DNA from: Melieria omissa
Lineage: Eukaryota; Arthropoda; Insecta; Diptera; Ulidiidae
Length of the DNA stretch: 64,000 bases
Direction of reading: 5' to 3'
Assembly (NCBI GenBank): GCA_963971225.1
Contig: OZ020269.1
Location: forward strand, 38,771,264-38,835,263
Shown: piece by piece, positions 10,561-22,004 of the stretch
How positions within the stretch are numbered: position 1 is the stretch's first letter
How the letters are laid out: each line of letters starts with the position of its first letter
The notes under the pieces: model-generated
Databases searched by the model: none
What the model was told of the DNA's origin: nothing
What the model saw: only the letters and a program-made list of their open reading frames with translations
Program-made: the position numbers and the translations under genes

Positions 10561-12680
10561 CAGTGGCGTCCCCAGGATTTCGGGAAGGGGGGAGATATGC
10601 AAAAAATCCAGTTTAACGCCATTTTTATACTTTCATCTTTGCGTATTATTTTTAATATATGTTGAATAAAATTGTGCATACATACATATACATATGTATA
10701 CATATAACATAAACTTCTTAAAACAAAATATTTTAGTGACATGTATTTTAAAGTCAAAAAATCCCAACTAAAAAATTCAACTTTGTTTTGAGTTATTACA
10801 TATTGAAAACACCTTCTAAAAGAATTACGAAAAACTCAAAAGACGTATTTTAAAAAGCATAACACACCAGCTATGTAAAATAAATCCAACATTTACAAAA
10901 TGTATGACGTTCTGAAATTTAATTATGATAGAGGTGACCATGTTTCCATGTTTACACACAATTCACCAAAAAAATTTAAGTCAATTTTTTTTTCAAATTT
11001 CAACAGCTGATGCAGGGTTGGCATGAAGCTTGCGTTTGATTACTACCTTGGTAAATAGTCGATACTTTTGGGAACACTGAAAATACAACTATTCTGCGAG
11101 AACAAATGCAATGCTGATTTTTTTTAATCATTTATCCTTAACACTTCTGCGGGCATCCGGTTCTGGCCAGACCATATTGAACTTTGGATCCACTTTAGCA
11201 ATGTTGTAATTAAGCTATCGAGCTCATATTTCATGATATTCTTAACTGATCCTTTCTAAGCACAAAACCCAAAACCATGGTTTGGCCAGACCATGGTGCA
11301 TTTTCATACAAAATTACCAGTTATTTTCAGTTTTTTTTTTGTTATTTTCGACGTAATTACTGTCAGAATTGTTTATAAATATTTTTTTTATTTTATATAT
11401 ATATTTTCAACTAGGCTTTTCCATCTGACCCGATTTGAAGCATTTTGTTCGTGCCATCCCGTTAATAGTGACATAAATTAGCTGACGCAATATGTACCTG
11501 GCCCAAGTGTTTTTCATTCGCCTTGGCTTTTATTTTCTTTGGGTTAATAAATTAGAATTTTTCTTGGAAAATAATATTGGAACATATTCAAAATTAATAC
11601 TTATCTATTGTATTCATGGTTATGTCCGTGTTTTGGTGTCAATTCAATTACAATCCTGAAGTGAAGGAAGCATTTGTGGTCTTGTCGAGTCTGGTTTTTT
11701 ATCAATTCGATTGGGTGTTTTCTGTGGCAGAGATGAAAGGAAGGGAATGCTATTTTGAGGATCAGGTGGACATTGTTTTTGAACTTCGACGCTGGAGTTA
11801 AATCAGAGAAGAAAATTTCTCTAAAAAAATTGTCTAAGCAATAGCGGAAACTAATGCTTTAGAGCAACGAATTTAAGATATTAAATAATTTGCTGCTAGA
11901 GGTAATAATAACGGTGTTGTCAGTTTCACGCTGTCATTTGGCCCTGAACAAAACCAAGCTTCTGATACTGATAGAAAAAATGGTCGTTTAGATAGTTCAA
12001 TGTGAAGATAGCGACGCCGAAGACGACAAGGAGAAAGATATCCGGCCAGTTCAGCATGAACAATAGCATGTTTTGCATAATTTTCTTTGGCAAAGCAGTT
12101 CAGAATTATTGACAGTGCAGGAATCCAGAAATAGATATATCAAAACGCGATTTGTATGTGTCGAATGTAAAATCTCAATGTGGTTTAGTCATGATACTGC
12201 ATTACTTCGTTGAAATAATTGCATTGGTCAAGCAGTTGAAGTAGATCCATAAGTAACGTATTTTACATTAATACATTTTTTTATTTTCTTGCTTTACTGT
12301 CGTTTTGTTTTTTTTTAATTTCAAAATTAATTCATTGAAGTTGAAACTTGCTATTTACTTAATTATTTTACTATATTTTCACCGTTTTACGTAAAAATAA
12401 TGTAGGCAAGCAAAAGAAATTATTGTGTTCACACTTTCTGATTTTTTTTATATCATTAACAACAATCCTTGACTATCCTCTTGCTCACATCATGGTCTGG
12501 CCAGATCATGGGAGGTTGGAGGAGGTTCAATTATTAGGTTTTAAGTGGGTGATTACAGAAGAGATAAAGCAAATAGTAAAAATGTTTCACAATTCCATGT
12601 TATTATATAAAATTGCATAAATGAATTCTTCGACCAAGGGGGGGATCCATCCCCCTAATCCCCCCCTGGGGACGCCACTG
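10561..12680. mobile_element. hAT-type element with CAGTGGCGTCCCC ends, nested
   Basis: Starts CAGTGGCGTCCCCAGGATT and ends CCTGGGGACGCCACTG; the 8-bp duplication CAACAGGG is perfect at 10553-10560 and 12681-12688. It interrupts a repeat that is continuous at 7510-7660. Length 2,120 bp. It holds a possible piggyBac-like relic in its middle. Confidence 0.87.
11142..12515. mobile_element. Possible piggyBac-like relic inside the inner hAT-type element
   Basis: TTAA at 11138-11141 is followed by CACTTCTGCGGGCATCC. A palindrome of the type TGGTCTGGCCAGACCA occurs near 11165, 11280 and 12492, an arrangement like that of the piggyBac relic at 36391-38261. A frame near 12140-12200 reads RYIKTRFVCVECKISMWF, which resembles a piggyBac Cys-rich tail. 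The right TTAA end was not found, so the call is tentative. Confidence 0.3.
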
Positions 12681-13029
12681 CAACAGGGTAAAAACTGGTT
12701 TTTCGAAGATTTGAAAACGCTTCTCACAAAATTTTTTTGATCTTCGGTTTCGTGTCCAGCGGCCCAAAATTACAACCTGATTCTGTGTATTCTTGACAAT
12801 TTTTATATCAAGGTATTTTGTCAAGATTTTTATCAAGCAAAAGCTTTGTTCGCATTCTGATGCAACATTGATAAAGTAAAAAGCTCATTTAATTTAACAT
12901 AAGGTGAATATGCGATAGTTGTCAAATTGTCAAAAAATAAGACAAATAAAAAATTAAAAGAAGTAATTTTGAAACTATTTTGCAATTTTTATTAGAAATT
13001 CTTACAATTTTGTTAGACAGATGATTAGC

Positions 13030-13260
13030 TCATAGGCAAATTACAGTTTTTACCAACGCATTTTTTGTAGGATCCATGTCCAAAAAATGAAATGCCGCCA
13101 GAACGCGTATGGGCAAAGATAGCTCAATTAATCGATGCCACAAGGATCGAGTAAGCCGGAAATTCTTCATGAACTCTTTTTCGCTCAACGAAGGCAAATT
13201 ATTTGTTTTCTTCTGCTTCTGATTTCTTCTCTTCTATCCTCCTCAACCGTTACAAGTGTA
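13030..13260 (-). pseudogene. PIF/Harbinger-like nuclease, N-terminal fragment
   Basis: On the minus strand, frames near 13260-13030 read RREEIRSRRKQIICLR, then MKNFRLTRSLWHRLIELSLP, then RVLAAFHF, and in the next frame FFGHGSYKKCVG. The order F-x-K-N-F-R-L-T-R ... R-V-L-A-A-x-H-F-F-x-x-G-S-Y matches the start of Harbinger nucleases of the HARBI1 type. At least one frameshift separates the last two parts. The catalytic region is missing. The plus-strand ORF at 13135-13419 is a shadow. Confidence 0.5.
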
Positions 13261-13720
13261 AACATGCCCAATTCTTCCATTTTCAATAGGCAATATTTGT
13301 GTGCTGTTGTCAATAGCATTCACACTTTTGACAATTTATCAAGAAAAGAGCTTTTATTTTTAGAAACAGAATACAAATTCTTGACAAATAGTAAAAACTT
13401 GACAAATAGTCAATATTAGTCTAGAAAACATTTTTTATGTGAATTTTTTGTGTCGAGTAGTGTTATTGATGATTGAACATATATGCGACGGTTTTAAATT
13501 AAATTTCTGTGCTAACTTAAAAATATTTCGGGGGTTTGAACCCCCAAACCCCCCCCCTGTGTGCACCGCTGACTGGTATGCAAAATAACAAAAAACATGA
13601 ACACAATTTCCCAAAAAATTATTTGTTTATGTTATTAAAAACTACTTTAGAATTTGTTCAGTTAGCCGAAATCATAACTACATCGGAAAAATACTTTGGC
13701 ATATATTAATTAGGTAACTA

Positions 13721-13972
13721 ATTGACTGGCACGACAGCCCGATTACGAGACTAAGGCCAAACCTTTACGAATTTGTACAAGGTTGGAAGGGACCTACAGT
13801 TTTATGCCCATTTCGAACGGCGAGTTGGGAGCTTTTTCATAGGCAGCGGCTAAAAGAAAAATTTTTGTTTTTCTTTTTTTTCGGTGTTAGCAGCAACGGA
13901 GTCTTGAACTTGGGTTCGAGCGTCACATTTGACTCGCAGCCCAACGCACTAGCCAGCTGAGCTACGGCGGCT
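13721..13972 (-). mobile_element. tRNA-derived SINE, family B, copy 1
   Basis: Reads on the minus strand. The 5' end is tRNA-like: GCCGCCGTAGCTCAGCTGG contains an A box and AAGTTCAAGACTCC stands at the B box position. The tail ends GGCTGTCGTGCCAGTCAATT. Two further copies lie at 60460-60772 and 62261-62590. A shortened middle distinguishes this copy. Confidence 0.8.
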
Positions 13973-14264
13973 GCAGATAAACATGAATATCAAAAAGATC
14001 ACCCGAGTAGGTATAAGTAAGGCGAAGGTTAGCTCCAAGTTCAAGAAGATTTTGGCTGATCTTTGATGAATTACCGGCCAGTTTTGATGGAATCTGCGGT
14101 GATCGCGGAGTTCAGTTGGCTAACACAGTGGCCATTATTTAAGTCCTGACAATCCTTTTCAAATCTCGTGCGCCGTCCATGAACTCCGCCACGGGATAAA
14201 CGATCACCACCATAATCTTGATTCATCAATTGAAATGTTTCTGTTAAAGTTTTACCAAGTTTAA

Positions 14265-14784
14265 CCCTTTCCTTCCCATGGTAGCCATATGGCTACGAAA
14301 TTCAAATTTGGAACTTCGATGTATAATTTTCGATTTTTCCCCATTCTATGAATTGTATCGCTTAACAGAAACATTGTTCTGAGCTTTTTCAGCAAAATAT
14401 GTAGTTTGTTTTTATGGGAACATTGAAAATTGTTAACATTTGTGCAACGGTTCCCGCTCGACAGGGCAGCAGAATTAAATGGCAAAAATGTAATATTGCT
14501 CTATGTTTAACAAAGGACACCAAACAACTCTAAAATTCTAACAATTAACTCTAAAAACTTGTAAATAAGGGACATTTTGTTTTCATATAAAATATGTTTT
14601 AATTTTGCTTCATAAAAGCCCAGTGTAGTCTAGTGTAGTAAGGCTACCTCCTCCTCGCACCTCCCACTGGAAAGTCGAAACCATTTTAAATATGATGCAA
14701 AATACTTTTAAATAGTTCTCTCGTTTCAAATAACCAACTTCCAATATGTTTCTATGGCTATTTCATAATTCGGGAAGGAAAGGG
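14265..14784. mobile_element. TTAA-flanked MITE with CCCTTTCCTTCCC ends (piggyBac-type)
   Basis: A 13-bp perfect TIR, CCCTTTCCTTCCC, lies between TTAA at 14261-14264 and TTAA at 14785-14788. Length 520 bp, no transposase. A palindrome AGCCATATGGCT sits about 20 bp inside the left end. The two short minus-strand ORFs overlapping it are not recognisable. Confidence 0.85.
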
Positions 14785-14788
14785 TTAA

Positions 14789-17700
14789 GGCAAAATTTAA
14801 CCTTTGGTCTTTGCAAATTAACATGGAATTTTCGTACCCGTGTGCCACAAATATACTTTTACTTCGGACGCAGTGACTTTGCTTCCAGTAAACCAAATTT
14901 AATGACATTTTTAATGCACTAAGTCACATATGGGTGGCGCCACCACCAAATGACCTGTTTGATAAGTGCAGTTTAAATGCATGTAATTCTAAATTGGCAA
15001 AAAAATTTTTGGAAACCATTCCCCATGACCAAATTATCAACCACATGTGATCTGTTTAAATTCACTTTTTTCATACAAATCGATCGATATTGAACATATG
15101 GGAATATTTATATGAGTGCAATTTTAAGACAGTATTTTTTTGAAATTTGGCGCCCATTTCAAATATTTATTCTTTGGGTACAAAGTTGTAGCCCCTCCTA
15201 ATATGCTGCCCTAGGCATTTACCTCATAAGCTTCGTGCTTTATCCTTTGCCATTATCTTTTGTGTCCTATTAGGCTGTAGCTCGTGACTGATCCTTATCT
15301 GCTGCTGGAAGCTAATCAATTGATCTCTTTGGCTCTAATGCTTTACTTTAATTTTCCATGTCTTGATATGATCTGACCTTATATGAAAATGACCTTAATG
15401 CTTGTCATAGGCTTCCTCAGTCTGCATTACCCTATACGGATTACTCTTTGTTGGTTGTATGCAGGCGCTGTTGCTTATAGGTGCGCTATAGTGCCGTCAA
15501 GTGGTGTTATCCTGGTAATTTTAGCTTGTGTATTGTCTCAGTTTTTTGTTTTCTTGTATACAATAAAAAGAACATTGTACCCCCTCCCTAGTCTGTTAAG
15601 CTAATCTAGAGACAAACCAGATTGAAGTCCACGCGGTAGGATAGGAGGGCTTTGATCGCCGCTTGTTTAGGCAGTTTTGTTCCAGATCGACCTGAACACG
15701 TAGCTTTTGATTTCCGCGCTTCTGTTTATCATCATTCATATTTCATATATACTCGTCATGGTATAAGACTCTAAGGAATGTTGGATCGAGCTACATGGAC
15801 GTCGAGTGCAATATCGATTTCGAACGATGGTCATGTCAGCAAATTTAGGCCAATAAATCAGTCGCTTACACACTCAAAAGCAATATTCGAATAAAAAATA
15901 ATCGCTCTGAGGGGCTAATTTATAGTAAATATTTCGATTTTGTTATGCAAATCGCTCCCTCTCCCTCTTTTATGCTACGTTAGGCTTCTTATACGAACTA
16001 CTTTAATCAAAATGAGAATATTTGGGCTTACCCAATGCATCACAGGGCGCTCTTCGGTGCAGACGCCCATGTGCGTCTTTTGGGATGAAACAAGGCTTGC
16101 TTTCAATGATGATTACAGTCGCGTTGATGTTATAGCTGCGGCAATCTGCAAGCCAAGAATCTTTTGTATGTAGAGGAGCGCTTGAGGCTGGCTGCGTTGA
16201 CAATTTCACATATGCATGTACATTTATGCTTTGATGGGATTGATTTTCACTTTCACCGTATTTAAATAGAACAATTGCGTTTGCATGCACGAGAATGCGA
16301 GCAGGTTTTCATTACTGATCTAAATTGCGAAAATATCGGAACATCGACACAGCTGACGTAAGCGTAGTGCATAGTGACCACTGAAAATTGAATTCAATAT
16401 GTATACTGTGTGTATGTAAGGTGCGTCGCAACAAAAACCCCATTAAATAATGACGAATTATTCACAGCTTCACTCGCGCCGGCACTCGGCACAACGACTC
16501 AATCACGGTACGCAAATGGTATAAAGTAGCCAGCACTCCCGAGCAGTTCTAATATCGAAATATTTAATCTACGAATCCCGTAAATGAATTGATCACAGAA
16601 CCGAGTTTACCTGCTCTCGTTTTCTCTTCGTCTTCTTTGACTTGTACAATGTGCTTGCGACACTTGGTTTTGGCCTCTTCGATTCTTCGTTTTGTTATTC
16701 GCCTTTAATTTGCCGCGACAGCTTCTACTGGTATGCACGAACACAATACATAGATTAGGAAATATTTATTAGGGTGAAATTGCGAGGATTTGATATGATC
16801 GGCGACGAACGTATAGTGTGCAGGGCTTTCGACGCGTGAGGGCCGAAATGTTTAGCCTGTGGAGAAAATTATTTGCAGTGCGACGGCGGAAATTTCCTAA
16901 CTTAACCACTAACTACAAGTACTATTAGTACTGTACATATACCCGGTTATTGGTAATGTTGTTGGCCAGGCATACCACACCTGTAGTTGAGTTTTACTCT
17001 ATTGCACCAGTCCGGCAATCCTTGTCCCTATGTTAGGAAACAGCTTGAGATGCTTTGGCAAGTATTTATTACTAGTTTTGTCGATTGGGTCACCAGCCCA
17101 CTCATAGGTACGTACACACATGCACATACACACTTGTACATACACTGGCAAACGAAAAGTACAACCATACAATTGGGCTAAACAACGGGCCTCAGACGTA
17201 AACGTCATTGTTGACAGTATTAAATTAATTTAGGGCATTAATTTATGACTAAACCGATGCCCTCTACCCGATGTCGCAGTGTCCACAACGCCAACGAAAA
17301 TGTGAAGCTGCTAAGTGTTGACTGGTAACTTGAATCCGATGAATTTTGCAGGAGATTTAAGCTAGTGATAGTGCGTGTGTGCGCTAGTGTATATACATAC
17401 GAACACGGCCCCGGTGCACGCGGTTGGTAGAGGTGATTCTCCGTCGCTGATAAGACCTCGTCGTTGGACTGCCACGGCCTCTAAAGCGGCGAACGTTAAT
17501 TAAACAAAAAATTCCCTCGCTTGTGTTGGTGGCCACTGTTGTGGATGTTCTGGTAAGCGGCAGTTTACATTTACAGTGACTAAAACCGGGTAAGGGCGAC
17601 ATACATTTCTCTACTTTGTTTTGGTGTTCTGCTTCATATTCATACTATATTATACCTGCAGACATATGAATGTATTTATGTTTGATGAAAAGGGATCTGG

Positions 17701-20700
17701 GACCAAGCCCTACAGGGCTACAAGAGCAAGCGCGGGAAAAGTGAGAGTTTGAGTCTAGACAACTTGGATACGTCAGTCTCTCTAGTTCCCTCTATCTGGA
17801 TTTGATACGTTGGCTAGAAACTTCTGGGAATCTGCCCCTTTCCATGGGAAATTTCGAGTTGTTTACCTTTGTGAAAATATTTCAAATTATTGCCAAGTCC
17901 TTTTTTCGCAAGCTTTCCCGAAGCAGAAACAGCGCCTTTCGGGAAAAATTATTGCTTGAACATTTGCCTATTGGAAGCAGTAAACAAACCAGTAACATAG
18001 CCGAGGGGGCGTTGTTTTGCAAATCAGTTACCTACGTTATCAGTTATCTTTTGAATCTATTTATATAAATAAGATTAAGGTAAGGGCATTAAAGGAAATT
18101 TGAAATTGCATCGCTGAAAATCGTCCTCAATTTTTGTATATCAGCGAATAAACTGGGTAAGCTAAAACAACCATTCAAATTGTGTTTTTCTAGATTTGCA
18201 TTGAATTCTGAAGACTCTCCAAATTCTAAGGAACTAGTCGTGCTAGGAACGAGTTCGGCTAGTCGGGCGCTCACGTGTCGACTGCGCGCTGTAATCCATA
18301 ATTTTTTCGTTGCCTGAGCACCTAGAGGCGCTACAACTTTGACGTTGGTACACATGCGGCCCTTGAAAGCCGCGTCTTGACGCAGGCTTTGCGAAGAAGA
18401 GCAAGTCAAATCTGTGGGGTTTTGCTGATTTGCTCGTTCTTATAAAGCAAAGTGAACGCTCATATTAGGATTTGGCAGCATTTTGCCGTAGCCTTATTTA
18501 ATTTTTTTTATTTCGCGTACCATAACCCGATTTTAACACTTAAGACGGCAATAATTGCTACGCGGCAAGTTCATTAAATTTCTATATAATTTTATGAAGA
18601 CTACTGTACACATACACACACGGCACGCGCTTATGAAACGATTTGCACTATAAAACTTGCGGCATGAACTTTTGAACTGACGGCAGGTGACTGTCTTGCA
18701 TTGAGTTGCGTGTAGTGGCGGCGCGGCAGCTGATCACGTCGGCGTCTGTGCGTACGCGTCGGAGCGGCGGATTGGTGAGCGATTATCCGATTGTTGAGTC
18801 ATGCGCAATGTGTACGGCGCTATGTCGCTTCTATTCGAGCTCGAGATAGCGAATGCTTCCACTCAGCAGCATTTGCTTCGAGCCCTGAGTTCATTTACTG
18901 CATTTTTAGCCTATAGAATCTCGGTCCGAACAGAGCTAGCTGCCTCTCTTTGCCGTGCCTATGCTGTGCATATCGGTCACGTTCTGGCATGCGGAATGCG
19001 CCCACAGACGAGGTCTTTTAGTAAGAGCACAATGCATGTAGCAGTCGCGTCGGTTAGCGCGGCTGGCTCGCTCAGTTCAAAGGCAGCCATTGGCGAAGAA
19101 GGGTGGCAGACTTGACGACTGCACACAGCGACATGGCGAAACACAACTGTGAGCGAAGAGCTCTGCTATAGATGGGCGTGGTGTGGCTGATACTGTGTCA
19201 TCCAGTAGGGTTGCAGATATTTGCTGGCTGCAATAATCGTCAGTGTTGTTTTTGGCGTGTGTGTGTGTGTGTGCGCGCTCTCTTTTATATATGTATGGGC
19301 TTTGCGTGCGTGTAACGACACAACGCGACCCTCGTAATCGTAATCGGCACAAGATGTTTGGTAGCAAGAAGCAAGTAGCAGCACCAAATGAATTATGCAG
19401 CAGCAGTGACTGCGGTGGCATCACTTCTTTGACAGTAGTAGATACTCTGTGGAGGTGTTGTTGTTGGCTAGTGTGGTTTTTGTCATGCTGTTTGTTGCTG
19501 CCACCGCCCGTCGGCCGCCGCCCCCAGTCGATGTCGGCGATGTCGACGCTACCTCCACTGCTATTGTGGCTGCCGTTGCCGCCTATTATGTTGATGCTTA
19601 CCAAAAGGTATTGCTACTGCTTGGCTGTGTCAAAGCTTTTGTGCAATTGACGACGGCATCGTTGCACAGAAAAAACGGGACAAATAAACAGAAACAACAG
19701 CCAACGCAGAGCCAGAGTGACAGCACGGGGATGTGTGCGACGTCAGGCAGGTCCATTTTGTTCGTTTGGTAGGTAAAAAGTTTGGAGGAGAGAAGTATCG
19801 AATTCCCATTGTCAACTTTAAGATGTGCCCATGGAGTTAAAATGTAAGATTGAGTAGATGCAGACAAACACATGCGCGCTGTTATGTATCTGTACGAGTA
19901 CCCACAAACACAGGTATGCATGTATGTATGTACTTATATACGCACATATGCACGTATATGTTCATATGTATATGTAAGAAATTTGGTATTTCTTTAACGT
20001 CTCACGGAAGCGAATACAAATACAGAAATATGTGTACGTGATTGTACGCATATATACAAAGGGACATACATATGTGTGTGTATGCAGTATTGTACATATG
20101 CATATACATGTACATAGGTATTATATACGCTGAGATATGTCGAAATGGCCGTATGGTACAGTGCAGTGGGGGATCCTGAAATCACTGGTGATAAAAAAAT
20201 TCAACTTGCGAGTATGTGGCAGGAAAAACTCTACCTACATAACTGGGCAATGCAAGCATCGCAAATATGCATTAGGTTGAAACAAATACGAAGAAAATAA
20301 ACGCCTTCTTCCCGAGAAATCAAATTTAAATCTTGAATAATGTTTTCGCTTTTGATCATTTCTGTGGCGAACGCACAAATAAATATACATATGTACATAC
20401 AAACATACATACATAGCAATTATCACTGCAGCCTCAGCGACGATGGCCACACCGAAACAAGCCGAGTTGTGTACAGCGAACGCACATCAAATTAATTTTA
20501 AAGGAAAGTGAAACCAACAACATTAGTAGCTTTCTTACATTATTACCAACTCCACATTATCCCGTATTGGTGTGTCAGAATCACTCGCGGTAGAGAAAAC
20601 TTAATGAATCATGTAGATAAGTAGGTATATGACTTGGCACGACATCCTAGAATTGACCGGGGCCTGGTAATCGATTTCATGTATAATTGAAGCGGACCTG

Positions 20701-20968
20701 TAGTTGTGTGTCAATTCTTTGCTTTGCATCGCGAAGCTTTTACCCATCAAATTGCAAACAACAAACCAGTGAAGGCCATTTAAGCCATTTGTTGGTACCA
20801 TACAAATGCAATTGTTACATGCGTCAGAAAACGTTTTATACCCGAACCGGTATCGATTTTTTACCATTCGAAAATTATTTTCTCAAATGAAAACTGAAAC
20901 AGAAAAAACCCGGTTCGATTTGAGCCTGAGTACATTTTTATTGAAAAGAACATCGTTGTTTATTTATA
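14789..20968. other. About 6 kb of apparently single-copy DNA, no gene recognised
   Basis: I see no element ends, transposase motifs or repeat matches here. Base composition changes: 18.6-19.7 kb is richer in G/C and CpG, with CAG/CTG runs and a short (GT)n tract near 19256-19277. TATA-like boxes occur at 16520-16526 and 18649-18655. ORFs of up to 175 codons (19604-19077 minus, 19243-19650 plus) overlap on both strands and carry low-complexity or unfamiliar sequence, so I do not call them genes. It could be promoter, 5' UTR or intron DNA of a host gene, or a non-coding RNA region. Confidence 0.45.
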
Positions 20969-20970
20969 TA

Positions 20971-21261
<291 letters not shown>

Positions 21262-21263
21262 TA

Positions 21264-21815
21264 TAACGAAAAATTAATAAGCTAATTTTTCAGTTCATTT
21301 TGTATTGTAAAAACCGATTCCCTATTTATTCAAAAACAGATTACAACTTCATTTTTTTTGATTTTACAAGTTTATCTTAGTTCACTCGAGCCAGTTATAA
21401 AAGCATTTTATTGGCTTTACTTAACAGCAGATATTTATAGAAACTATTCAAATTTGTTATATAGGCTATACCTCGAAAGTAGGCTATCGTCGCACCGAAA
21501 CGAAAGTGCAAGGAGATTGCTCAGGAGCTTATGGACCGTAGGACCGAACCGCAATCTTTTATTTTTTTTTAAATATGTATTTTCCCGAACAACCCGGAAT
21601 CCCGAAACATAAGCTCTTTGAGGAATACTCTCAGAATGGAATACTTTAGTGATTACTACTTTAAATTTGTATTTTCCAATATTTACTTTTTTTTTGGTAA
21701 TTGCTTATTTTTAAAATAAATAAAATCCTGTGTTCGTCACTACCTGTTGGGTTCTAGGACAAAGGGACCTTGCCGGGAACAGTGGCAAACTAACCCAATC
21801 AATATGGCACTACTG
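21264..21815. other. No recognisable gene or repeat
   Basis: An 84-codon ORF at 21358-21612 has no known motif. Left boundary of the following hAT-like element is not clear. Confidence 0.4.
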
Positions 21816-22004
21816 ATATTTGCCAATTAATCGGCATCGGCCAATTCTCAGGCCGATGCCGATTAATCGGTGAAAAGGCCGAAAATCGTCCGATGCCGAT
21901 TCCATAGAAAAAAAAACACGAATGAATTCAATCAAAAACACAGCTTATTTTATAAAACAACAAAAGGAACTATTACATATATAGTACATTTCATCACATT
22001 CATC

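Larger units (their letters stand above)
9119..13571. mobile_element. hAT-type element with CAGTGGCGCACCC ends, host to nested insertions
   Basis: Starts CAGTGGCGCACCCAGGATT and ends TGTGTGCACCGCTG. The 8-bp duplication ACTGGTAT is perfect at 9111-9118 and 13572-13579. Within it lie a TTAA MITE (9547-10263) and a second CAGTGGCG-type element (10561-12680); without the inner hAT-type element and its duplication it is about 2.3 kb. The only coding trace is a PIF/Harbinger-like fragment at 13030-13260, not a hAT protein. The superfamily call rests on TIR and TSD form. Confidence 0.85.

Noticed and set aside
16520..16550. Core promoter (TATA box with CAGTTC start) for a host gene
   Set aside because: Spacing is short and no coding exon or conserved element supports it; kept only as a remark in the regional entry.
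19077..19604. 175-codon minus-strand ORF, and the 135-codon plus-strand ORF at 19243-19650
   Set aside because: They overlap on opposite strands, have low-complexity runs and no known motif; G/C-rich DNA gives such ORFs by chance.
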